Program-made: the position numbers and the translations under genes
Notes under the pieces: model-generated
What the model was told of the DNA's origin: nothing
The model's input: the letters and a program-made list of their open reading frames with translations, nothing else
Database searches by the model: none
In this document: in pieces, positions 37,782-45,235 of the stretch
Numbering within the stretch: the stretch's first letter is position 1
Layout: every line of letters starts with the position of its first letter
DNA from: JBHHUI01 sp965248775
Lineage (GTDB): Bacteria; Chloroflexota; Anaerolineae; Anaerolineales; JBHHUI01
Assembly: GCA_965248775.1 (NCBI GenBank)
Contig: OZ252150.1
Span: 6,014,001 to 6,078,000 of the forward strand
Direction: 5' to 3'
DNA length: 64,000 nucleotides

Positions 37782-38198
37782 GGCGGGAGCAACAGCGCCC
37801 GTTACTATATCTTCAAGCAAGACCTGCAACAGCTGGCAGATGAAATTGATGTCGAAATCCGGGTTGCGCATTATCCGCCTTACACTTCGAAATACAACCC
37901 CATTGACCATCGCTTGTTTCCGCATCTGACGCGCGCGTGCGCAGGAGTCATTTTGCACAGCATCGAACTCTTGAAGGAACTCATTGCCGCTACAACTACG
38001 ACAACCGGATTGCGTGTCTTTGTGTCGATCCTCGATCGAGCTTACGAGACGGGTCGCCAGATCGCTGCTGATTTCAAAGCAACAATGACCATTCGCTTTG
38101 ATGATTACTTGCCGCAATGGAACTACACCGCGGTGCCGACCCACCCGTGATTCACTGCATATTGTTTAATCCGTGGTCCTAAGGTTATGTGAAGGTCA

Positions 38199-38714
38199 TT
38201 GCTGCATCAATGCATCTTGACGCTGGCCTTGCCAGGCGACGAAGAGTTCCTCGTCATGATGGACGAAATATCTGTAGGTGTTATACGTCAGCGGCGTTTC
38301 AAGCCGATTGAAAATAAGCTTACGAACTACAGCCTAATCACGCCCCAATCACAAATAGTCGCGGATTTCTTCCTGTCTTTATCACGTCTAAGAGACTATA
38401 CTTTTGGGGCGCTTTTCTCTCCTTTCGATCACATTATTTCTAACTTCCTTGAGAAATTTCGAGTACTCTTCATTTCTCTGCGGGAGGCGATATCGGAGCT
38501 CCAGAACTCCACGGTGCACGCGTTTTCGGTCTTCGCACTGGTGGAGTGTTCCTCTGGCTATCGCCTCTATTGGGGCATCTATGTTCGACCGGTGGGCCAC
38601 GTCACCTTGTGGTACATGCGACTCATTGATCCCTTCCGCCGTCTCATCATCTATCCCGCTGTACTGCGTTACATCCGCGCGGCCTACCCGAGGCCACTAG
38701 GCACCTTCACAAAA
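38199..38714 (+). pseudogene. Possible DUF2867-like fragment
   Basis: A frame between the ISAzo13 element and the MFS gene. Its last 60 residues (YVRPVGHVTLWYMRLIDPFR, RLIIYPAVLRYIRAAY) have the pattern of DUF2867/SRPBCC-type C-termini (PxG...YW...PFxxxIxxxxLxxI). The N-terminal part does not look like a domain, and the frame runs on into the MFS gene. Probably a remnant cut by the IS. Confidence 0.3.
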
Positions 38715-38724
38715 CACAACGCAC

Positions 38725-39984
38725 ATGACTGCGCTCCCTTACCGGCTCGCCCGCCGGCTGCCGTTTTTCTACGGCTGGGCGATGCTCCCAATCGCCATGC
38801 TGGCCTTTGCGCTCACATTGCCCGGACAGACGGTGGGCGTCTCGGTATTCAACACCTCGTTTCGGGAGACACTCGACCTGAGCCACACGCAACTTTCCGG
38901 CGCCTACGCGCTTGGCACGTTGCTGGCGTCCCTGCCCCAGGCCTGGATTGGCAGCTTGATGGATCGCTTTGGCATTCGGCGAGTCATGCTCGTCATCGTC
39001 GTATGCTTTGGTCTGGCCTGTATTTTTATCTCGCAGGCGCATAATCTGGCGTGGTTGTTTCTGGGGTTCTTCGGGCTCCGTCTCTTTGGACAGGGGGCGC
39101 TGACCATGAGTGCGAGCAACAGTCTCGGCATGTGGTTCCGGGCGCGGCTAGGAATCATGCAAGGGGTTTTCGGTCTTGCGATGGCTGCGACTGTCTCAGT
39201 GGCGCCGGCGCTTATCCTGCACCAGATCAACCGCTATGGCTGGCGCATTGTCTATGCGTCGCTCGGCGTCGGAGTCTGGGCGATCCTGCTGCCGATCATT
39301 GGAGTAGCCTATATCAACCGCCCGGAGGAAATCGGACAGATACCGGATGGTTCCGCGTCAGATACGGCCGCGCCATCTCGGTTTGGTGAGAATAGCTTCA
39401 CGTTAGCGGAGGCCATGCGCACGCGCGCCTACTGGATTCTCCTGGGCATGATGGTCATCGTCGGTATGATTGCAACGGCAATCACATTCAACACCATGCC
39501 GATCTATATTTCGCACGGCCTGACCGAGGCGGAAGCCGTGGCCACATTTGCGCCATTGGCGATTAGTTCGGCGATCACACAGGTGGTCGGCGGCTTCCTG
39601 GCCGATCGACTACCGTTATCGTGGCTAGCATCCGCCTGCATGACCTTGCAAACCGCCGCCATCGGCGTATTGATGCTAGCCGACACGGTCTTTCTTGCGT
39701 CGTTTGCAAGTATCTTGTTCGGCGCAGGGTTTGCGCTGTTGATCGTCAGTACGGGAACTGCGTGGCCGCGCTATTTCGGACGTGCCAACCTCGGCAAAAT
39801 CACGGGCAGCGTTCGGATTGCAGCCGTCGCCGGCACCAGTCTTGGACCGCTTATCATGGGCGCGCTCTATGATCAACTGGGAGACTACGACGCGTCGTTG
39901 TGGCTGTTCTTAGCCATGTACGCGCCGCTGATCGTGCTGGCGCTATTTGCAACGCCGCCCCAGAAGACGGCGCTTGCTGACTAG
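38725..39984 (+). CDS. Major facilitator superfamily transporter
   Basis: Integral inner-membrane transporter of 419 residues with about 12 hydrophobic helices. The A-motif is visible after helix 2 (GSLMDRFGIRRVMLV), and again in the second half (GGFLADRLPLSWL). Cytoplasmic linker around residues 205-225 (INRPEEIGQIPDGSAS). Resembles the oxalate/formate-antiporter or nitrate-type MFS branch in pattern, but the substrate is unknown. Intact gene inside an IS- and pseudogene-rich stretch. Confidence 0.9.
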   Translation: MTALPYRLARRLPFFYGWAMLPIAMLAFALTLPGQTVGVSVFNTSFRETLDLSHTQLSGAYALGTLLASLPQAWIGSLMDRFGIRRVMLVIVVCFGLACIFISQAHNLAWLFLGFFGLRLFGQGALTMSASNSLGMWFRARLGIMQGVFGLAMAATVSVAPALILHQINRYGWRIVYASLGVGVWAILLPIIGVAYINRPEEIGQIPDGSASDTAAPSRFGENSFTLAEAMRTRAYWILLGMMVIVGMIATAITFNTMPIYISHGLTEAEAVATFAPLAISSAITQVVGGFLADRLPLSWLASACMTLQTAAIGVLMLADTVFLASFASILFGAGFALLIVSTGTAWPRYFGRANLGKITGSVRIAAVAGTSLGPLIMGALYDQLGDYDASLWLFLAMYAPLIVLALFATPPQKTALAD

Positions 39985-40409
39985 TTCTAGATTCGGCGAA
40001 GAGACCAACGCTAACCAATCTGGGGTAAATATCGGGGGTCCATCTTCATGCAACCGGCGTTCGGATCTCAGGTAACATTTCGTTGATCCCGATTATCAAC
40101 ATCTCGACGTTTCGAAATTAATCCTGGCAAAGCGGCAGAGGACGGTCGCAGATATCGGGCGCGCCAAGGAGGAAGATTGACCCATCCTGTGAACCCGAAC
40201 TTGACCGCAGCCGGATCTTTACCGGCACAGCTGCCTTACTTCAAGCGAGTCGGGCAGTCCTTTAGCATACCGACCTACCGTTCGCTGTGGTTCAAATGCC
40301 AATTTTTGACCCCCAAAAACTCACCGTATCCCCTGTCTTATTTAGTACTTTACACTGAGTCGGTGGCTCTTCGGCTACACTTGGCGAAAGAAAGTGAAGG
40401 AGAGCTGCC
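39985..40409. other. Intergenic, no recognisable gene
   Basis: Between the MFS gene and the first full-length recombinase. One 86-codon frame (40177-40437) lacks a ribosome site and resembles nothing I know. Confidence 0.45.
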
Positions 40410-40439
40410 ACCCAGTCACGAATGCACTGGGTCGTGATG
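40410..40439. repeat. CCCAGT-family palindrome at a recombinase start
   Basis: ACCCAGT (40410-40416), nine bases, ACTGGGT (40426-40432), followed by CGTGATG, which supplies the ATG of the recombinase. Confidence 0.75.
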
Positions 40440-40580
40440 CAGAATGCTATCGCAAGATTCACTCATTACCTCGAACGCCGCTTCCCCGAGCGGTCAACGT
40501 CCAAACATTACAGTAGCGATCTAAAGATCTTCGCACGCTTTGTTGGGGACAAGCAGTTGCGTGAAATCAAGGTCAAGACC

Positions 40581-40603
40581 ACCCAGTCCCAAAAGTACTG
40601 GGT
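40581..40603. repeat. CCCAGT-family palindrome, in frame in TR2
   Basis: ACCCAGT-CCCAAAAGT-ACTGGGT. Lies in the recombinase core-binding domain and is read through as coding sequence. Confidence 0.75.
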
Positions 40604-41082
40604 TGGGATCAATGCCTTTGTCGAAGACCAAAGCCGGCAGCAACTGAAACCGAACACGATCAATAGGCGCCTAGCATCGCTCTCCAGCTTCTTCCAATTT
40701 CTCATTCTGGAAGAAGATGATGACAACTGGCAAAACCCTGTCCGTTGGAAGCGACACCATATTCAGCGCGGGCGACACCTGCCGCGTGACGTGCGGGATG
40801 ATGCTGTGATTGCGTTCTTTTCAGTCATTAGCGACCCACGTGACCTGGCGATCTTTATGCTTATGGTCCAGGCTGGTCTGCGCGTGGGGGAGGTGGTCGC
40901 GCTCGATCTGAATTCAGTCGAATGTGCGCAGCCGCCAGACCTAAATCGCCTGCGGGTACGTGGAAAAGGCGATAAGGAACGCATCGCCTGGCTGACTGAG
41001 CAGACTTGGATACAGTTGGATGCCTGGGTACAAGCGCGGCCTGAAGGTAAAGTCTCGGCTTTGTTTCTCAATCAACATACCG

Positions 41083-41105
41083 ACCCAGTTCGCTCGGTAC
41101 TGGGT
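41083..41105. repeat. CCCAGT-family palindrome, in frame in TR2
   Basis: ACCCAGT-TCGCTCGGT-ACTGGGT. Adds TDPVRSVLG (nine codons) between FLNQH and GRRLSAAGV. Confidence 0.75.
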
Positions 41106-41184
41106 GGCCGCCGGTTAAGTGCGGCCGGTGTGCAGTATCGCTTGAAACAATACTGTCTGCAGGCGGGGGTTAGCCTGAGTTGCA

Positions 41185-41210
41185 GAGTGACGTGCGCACT
41201 CCACGTTGTC
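41185..41210. repeat. GTGCGCAC-type palindrome, frameshifting TR2
   Basis: 26 bp around CGTGCGCAC with AGAGTG and CCACGT arms. Its removal restores SLSCHQLRHTF. Same family as 36030-36063 and 41496-41522. Confidence 0.75.
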
Positions 41211-41495
41211 ATCAACTCCGGCACACCTTCGCCCGGCGGCTGACCGAACAGGCTATGCCTATCGACAGCCTGGCGAAGCTACTCGGCCACAGCGATTTGC
41301 ATACGACCCAGTTCTACATCGACGGCGCCAATCCAGCCGTGCGGGAAGATTTCCTGCAGGCTATGCAGAGCCTGGACTTGCTTTTTCAGACGGATGTCTG
41401 CTCGCCGGGCGACCTGCTCCAAGCGCCTTTCCCACCGGCTACCCGGGATGATCATCCCAAACCTGAAATGGTCATTGCCAAGCTCCAGCATCATC

Positions 41496-41545
41496 ACAGC
41501 GTGGAGTGCGCACGCCACTCTGCGATGCAGTCCGCACGTGACTGT
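41496..41545. repeat. Composite of two palindromes
   Basis: A 27-bp GTGCGCAC-type unit (41496-41522) inserted in a second palindrome type, GATGCAGTCCGCACGTGACTG, which recurs at 43263-43289. Confidence 0.75.
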
Positions 41546-41970
41546 GTGGCGCGGACCTACCTGCATGGCTCTGGAAAGAAATCTCTCAGCATGTCCTGCG
41601 CCACATTTCGGGTTGGACCGCGCATCAAGTCACAGTGCGTGCTCTCTACCAGATTAGCTTTCTATGCCGCATCGGGCGTTGGCTGGTCCCGGCGGGACCG
41701 GGAAATCGCGGCTGGGCGCAACTGGATCAACTCCAACGCGCGGATTTGTTGGCCTATATGCACCAGCGCCAAGCGGATGGTCTCAAGCCGAGCAGCATTG
41801 GCACTGAGTTGAGCTTGTTTCGGGCTTTCTGGCGCGACCTCTTGGAACAAGAGTTGGTCACCAATGGCGCCGTCTTGTTGGTGAAAGCGCCAACGCAACC
41901 AAAGCACCTGCCACGCTACTTACCGGTCGAACAATTCCAGTGGTATTACCCCGATTCAGTGGACAGTTGG

Positions 41971-42834
41971 TTAAGCCACTAAAGGTAATTGTTCATAGGC
42001 ATGTGGGCTCATGTAATCCAGGGCCGAATGCATCCGTTGCCGATTGTAAAACACTTCGACATAGTCAAAGACGCTGGTGCGAGCAGCGGCCCGGCTGGCG
42101 TACAGTTGCTGGTATACACACTCGGATTTCAGGCTGGCAAAGAAGCTCTCCATGGGGGCGTTATCGTAGCAGTTTCCCCTTCGGCTCATACTGGGCGTGA
42201 TGTCATGAAGCTTGCGCAGCGCCTGATACTCAGCGCTGGCGTACTGACTCCCCCGGTCAGAATGATGGATGAGACCTGGCGGCGGTTTTCGCGAACGCAG
42301 AGCCATCTCCAAAGCATCCAAAGTCAGTTGGCGGCCCAAGCGTTTGCCGAGTGCCCAGCCGACGATCCGTCGCGAGTACAGGTCGAGGACTGCTGCGAGA
42401 TAGAGCCAACCTTCACTGGTTGCAATGTAAGTGATGTCGGCCAGCCACACTTCGTTAGGCGCAGTGGCCGTGAAGTCCTGAACGAGCAAATTCGGCGCTA
42501 CGGGCAGGCTGTGCTTCGACTGGGTTGTCACCTTGTAGCTCCGTTTGCGTCGGGCTTGCAGGCCATGCAGGCGCAACAGACGGGCCACCCGGTTGTGGCC
42601 GCAGCGGATGCCGCGGTCCTGTAGTTCGCGGTGAATGCGCGGACAGCCATAGACGCCGCGATGCTGCTCAAAGATCGCTCTGATCTCGCGTCCCAACGCC
42701 TGGCTGGCTTGCTCGCGCGGGCTGACCGGCCGCTTGCGCCAGGCGTAGTAGCCGCTACGTGTGACTTGCAGTACCCGACACATCAGACTGATGCTGTACT
42801 CGCCTTTGTGTTCGTCAATGAAGCGAAATCTCAC
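41971..42834 (-). CDS. IS3-family OrfB, DDE integrase (copy 3)
   Basis: 287 residues, same as copies 1 and 2, with all three catalytic acidic residues. Confidence 0.95.
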   Translation of the reverse strand: MRFRFIDEHKGEYSISLMCRVLQVTRSGYYAWRKRPVSPREQASQALGREIRAIFEQHRGVYGCPRIHRELQDRGIRCGHNRVARLLRLHGLQARRKRSYKVTTQSKHSLPVAPNLLVQDFTATAPNEVWLADITYIATSEGWLYLAAVLDLYSRRIVGWALGKRLGRQLTLDALEMALRSRKPPPGLIHHSDRGSQYASAEYQALRKLHDITPSMSRRGNCYDNAPMESFFASLKSECVYQQLYASRAAARTSVFDYVEVFYNRQRMHSALDYMSPHAYEQLPLVA

Positions 42835-43127
42835 TTCTGCTCGCGCGCAAACACCGCCATGGCTTTTTTTAGGATGTCCCGTTCCTGGCGCACCACGTGC
42901 AATTCGCGCTTCAACTCGGCCAGCTCGCGGTCGCGCTCCTTCGGCTTTCCCTTTCCGGGAAATGCCTGCGCTCCATCAGCCGCGTATTCAGCCCGCCAGC
43001 GATTCAGACTGCTACTACTTACTCCCAAATCCAAAGCAAGCTGCTCAACCGCTGTGTCGCTATCATACGATAACCGAACGGCTTCGACCTTGAATTCGCG
43101 CGTGTATGTCTTCCGGTATGTACTCAT
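42831..43127 (-). CDS. IS3-family OrfA (copy 3)
   Basis: 98 residues, as copies 1 and 2 (YAADGAQAFPGKGKPKE variant), with the A7 slippery run near its 3' end. Confidence 0.93.
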   Translation of the reverse strand: MSTYRKTYTREFKVEAVRLSYDSDTAVEQLALDLGVSSSSLNRWRAEYAADGAQAFPGKGKPKERDRELAELKRELHVVRQERDILKKAMAVFAREQK

Positions 43128-43245
43128 TTGGGTCCTCCCTGATCTGTGAATCTATCTTATCTCGTTGTCCACTAAACCAGGGTAATGCCACAGGCCTAGA
43201 GCAAGTGCTGCTGGATACCACCCATCACGACCGCTTCAATCGTCA

Positions 43246-43296
43246 CGACCCAGTTCATTCGTACAGTCACGTGCAGACTGCATCGTGATGACTGGG
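43246..43296. repeat. Nested palindromes in TR3
   Basis: Outer unit CGACCCAGTTCATTCGT ... GACTGGG is split after CGT by a 27-bp unit of another palindrome type (43263-43289, core CACGTGCAGACTGCATCGTG). Confidence 0.8.
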
Positions 43297-43319
43297 CGCT
43301 TGGTTCTATCTGCTGGCCC

Positions 43320-43342
43320 ACCCAGTACCGAACGAACTGGGT
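43320..43342. repeat. CCCAGT-family palindrome, in frame in TR3
   Basis: ACCCAGT-ACCGAACGA-ACTGGGT. Adds PVPNELGRY just before GGLRVSE, nearly the same protein position as the palindrome in TR1. Confidence 0.75.
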
Positions 43343-43407
43343 CGGTATGGTGGTTTGCGTGTCAGTGAAGCAATCAATCTGCGTCTGGGCGATTGCGACC
43401 TCACTTC

Positions 43408-43426
43408 CCAGTCACGGACAGACTGG
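43408..43426. repeat. CCAGTC-type palindrome, frameshifting TR3
   Basis: CCAGTC-ACGGACA-GACTGG. Its reverse complement equals the outer unit at 44575-44620. Confidence 0.75.
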
Positions 43427-43545
43427 ACGTGGTGCAACGCTTGCGCATAACTTCTGGAAAGGGCGACCGCGACCGCGTCATCCCCATGTCCCCAAAACTG
43501 GTCCAGGCCATTCAAGTCTATCTGGCCGAACGCGAGACTGGCGTC

Positions 43546-43595
43546 ACCCAGTCATCACGACCCAGTTCATTCGTGACTGGGTGAATGCACTGGGT
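43546..43595. repeat. Nested CCCAGT-family palindromes in TR3
   Basis: Inner ACCCAGT-TCATTCGTG-ACTGGGT (43560-43582) inside outer ACCCAGT...ACTGGGT. Removing 27 bp (43555-43581) rebuilds an outer unit like that at 40410. The inner unit brings an in-frame TGA. Confidence 0.8.
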
Positions 43596-43984
43596 CATGA
43601 CGGACCACCTCTTGCTCCACTCGGGCAAACCGTCCAACGCCATACTCCTCCGCAGACGGCTCCGCCGCTTCGGCGAATTGGCCGGCGTTGCCGACGTCAC
43701 GCCTCATCGCTTGCGTCACACCATTGCGACGTTACTCGTCAACCAGGGCATGCCCATTCTATCTTTGCAGAAATTCCTCGGGCATCAGCATATCAACCAA
43801 ACCCTCCTGTACGCCCGCGTCTATGATGAGACGGTCTATGCCCAGTTCACTGCAGCCATGCACGAGGTTGAAGCCATCCGGGTGGCTGACTGGCCCCAAG
43901 CTCACGCAGAAATCGAACAACCGGCCACTACCCCAAAAGACTGACAGGAACCACCAACAGAACAGGGTCGCCTATTCTCCCTCT

Positions 43985-44106
43985 GCCCGCCCGCACTCCG
44001 CAGTCTGCCGCTCCGGCTGTGCGCTGGCAAGGGACGCTGCGCTCTTCGCTCCGCTGCGCCCTTGCTAGTGCTCGCCTGCGCGGCGCTTGCTGCGTGGCGG
44101 GCGGGC
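43985..44106. other. Strongly structured GC-rich region
   Basis: A 10-bp outer stem (GCCCGCCCGC 43985-43994 with GCGGGCGGGC 44097-44106) encloses an inner stem (GCAAGGG 44027-44033 with CCCTTGC 44059-44065) flanked by further GCTGCG/CGCAGC-type pairing. No open frame uses it. The rest of 43945-44307 shows nothing else. Possibly an element end or recombination site. Confidence 0.45.
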
Positions 44107-44307
44107 TCCGGCAGAACAAGCTTTAGCCGCACATTGGTGCAGTAATGGGAGACACGCTTCGACAATCTCTACGAAAATCCGACTCAGTGTAACCTACTAA
44201 ATAGGACAAAAACAGCCCTTTTTGCTCGCCTGCTTCCTTTGAAAAAGTGATATATTTGCCCCAATGTCCTATTAGCGGATAAAATAAGACACGACCAAAA
44301 GGGGCTT

Positions 44308-44950
44308 ATGAAGCAGTTGGCTAAACCAAAAACAAAAGCACTAGCGATAAAAAAACGCAAGCGGCATCCAATCGGGCACTATCTGAAGCCCAGATTAGAT
44401 TACTGTTTTCAGAGATAGAAAACATCCGAGACGATGCACTTATACGGCTGGGGCTTTCAATTGGCCTGAGAGTTTCTGAGGTAGTTGGGATCCGGACCAG
44501 CGAAATAGATTTTGAGCGGGGGATGATCAATATTTGAGATGAGAAGAAGGACAAATGGCGTTTGGTTACCACGTCCAGTCTGTCCGTCCTGACCCAGTAC
44601 ATTCAGGACTGGGTGACTGGGTGCCCACCATAGAAACAATGGGCACAATCAATAGGTATCTCAACTCCCAAACAAAAAAACCCAAGCTCCTGTTTCCCAT
44701 CTCAAAAATGACAGTGGAGCGAGTTGTCCAAAAGTATTCCCGTCTGGCCTTAGGCTTTGTCATCAGCTGGCACTCACTCAGAACCACCTATGTGTCGCGG
44801 AGTGTCGAACTAGAGCAAAGCCCGGCGCTGGTGATGATAAACACCGGCAATAGCCCGGCGACCATTTTAAAATACTATACAAAACTTCCTGAAGTGGTGA
44901 GGTGGCGGTTTGTAGAGAGTAAACCGGTTATCCCACAAGAGAAAATATAA
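44308..44950 (+). pseudogene. Tyrosine recombinase (TR4), several lesions
   Basis: Different lineage from TR1-3, with archaeal XerA-like flavour. SEAQIRLLFSEIENIRDDAL, GLRVSEVVGIRTSEIDF, then TGA (44535-44537) where INIWDEKKDKW is expected, a nested palindrome (44575-44620), and WHSLRTTYVSR, TILKYYTKLPEV in the downstream frame. A run of seven A (44349-44355) separates the ATG frame from the coding frame; an eighth would join them. Confidence 0.75.
44575..44620. repeat. Nested palindromes in TR4
   Basis: Outer CCAGTCTGTCCGT...GACTGG is split after CCGT by 27 bp (44588-44614) containing ACCCAGT-ACATTCAGG-ACTGGGT. Confidence 0.8.
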
Positions 44951-45235
44951 GGCGATAATCAGGTCGGAGTTGGAAGAAGCCTAGAAGCCAGTCTACGGGA
45001 GGGGCGCTTGCTGGATTGGCCTTGAGAATCAAGTCAAAGTCCGACATCGTTGGCCATGAGGCGGCCTGACAACTGGGTGAACCAGACGCTGCTATCGCGT
45101 CGGCGCAGTCGGCAGCCTCGACTCGCGACCGCTCTGGTAGTTTGAACGTTCTTGGCTCGCTCGCGGCGCTGGTTACGCCTGGCGTTAGCCGGTTCCCAGT
45201 ACGAGTAGAACCTTGCCAAAGAAAGGACTGTAACC

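Larger units (their letters stand above)
36869..38150 (+). pseudogene. ISAzo13-family transposase with three disruptions
   Basis: Recognised from GCSYRTVARGRAELGD, SDVKWTNLKRGQI, LVKHNFRKRQAF, YDHDFPSLATGLAIPHG and HYPPYTSKYNPIDHRLFPH. Three changes are visible. A 26-bp GC palindrome at 37021-37046 splits the N-terminus and shifts the frame. A run of eight A at 37486-37493 needs a ninth to read DTKKKELIGN. An in-frame palindrome at 37757-37780 adds about eight residues inside the CDC-GGSN region. Not functional as read. Confidence 0.85.
36807..38184 (+). mobile_element. ISAzo13-family element, degraded
   Basis: Inverted ends match well: CTAAGGATCGTGGATTAAAC on the left; on the right GTTTAATCCGTGGTCCTAAG, which pairs with it at most positions. 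The transposase in between is broken (next entry). Confidence 0.75.
40437..41493 (+). pseudogene. Tyrosine recombinase (TR2) with three palindrome insertions
   Basis: Starts at ATG 40437 (MQNAIARFTHYLERRFPERS), inside a palindrome. Core-binding domain (KPNTINRRLASLSSFFQFLI), then catalytic Arg in AGLRVGEVVALDL, Lys region RVRGKGDKERIAWL, HQLRHTFARRL, LLGHSDLHTTQFYID. Palindromes at 40581-40603 and 41083-41105 are in frame and only lengthen the protein (TTQSQKYWVG and TDPVRSVLG). One at 41185-41210 is 26 bp and shifts the frame just before HQLRHT. Without it the frame is whole. Confidence 0.85.
41941..43190 (-). mobile_element. IS3-family insertion sequence, copy 3 (1250 bp)
   Basis: Inverse orientation to copies 1 and 2, same ends. 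Flanked by a clean 3-bp duplication CAG (41938-41940 and 43191-43193), as expected for a simple IS3 insertion. It interrupts TR3. Confidence 0.96.
41547..43944 (+). pseudogene. Tyrosine recombinase (TR3) broken by IS3 copy 3 and palindromes
   Basis: N-terminal part (WLWKEISQHVLRHISGWTAH, LKPSSIGTELSLFRAFWRDL) runs to 41940, where IS3 copy 3 sits. After it come VLLDTTHHDRF, a composite palindrome, LAH with nine extra residues, GGLRVSEAINLRLGDCDL (Arg), a palindrome that shifts frame, TSGKGDRDRVIPM (Lys), a nested palindrome carrying an in-frame stop, then PHRLRHTIATLLVNQG, FLGHQHINQTLLYAR (His, Tyr). The tail continues to PATTPKD. Related to TR1. Confidence 0.85.

Noticed and set aside
40177..40437. 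86-codon frame before TR2
   Set aside because: No ribosome site or recognisable motif, and it ends inside a palindrome.
41635..41982. 115-aa frame ending in WYYPDSVDSWLSH as a separate gene
   Set aside because: It is the N-terminal part of TR3 reading into the IS3 end; the same ending occurs at the LysM gene for the same reason.
34749..44620. The palindromes as a CRISPR array
   Set aside because: They are scattered singly over 10 kb inside genes, lack regular spacers, and no cas gene is present.
40410..44620. The palindromes as integron attC sites
   Set aside because: attC sites are longer, lie between cassettes with conserved core and inverse-core sites, and here they interrupt the recombinase genes themselves; no IntI signature was seen.
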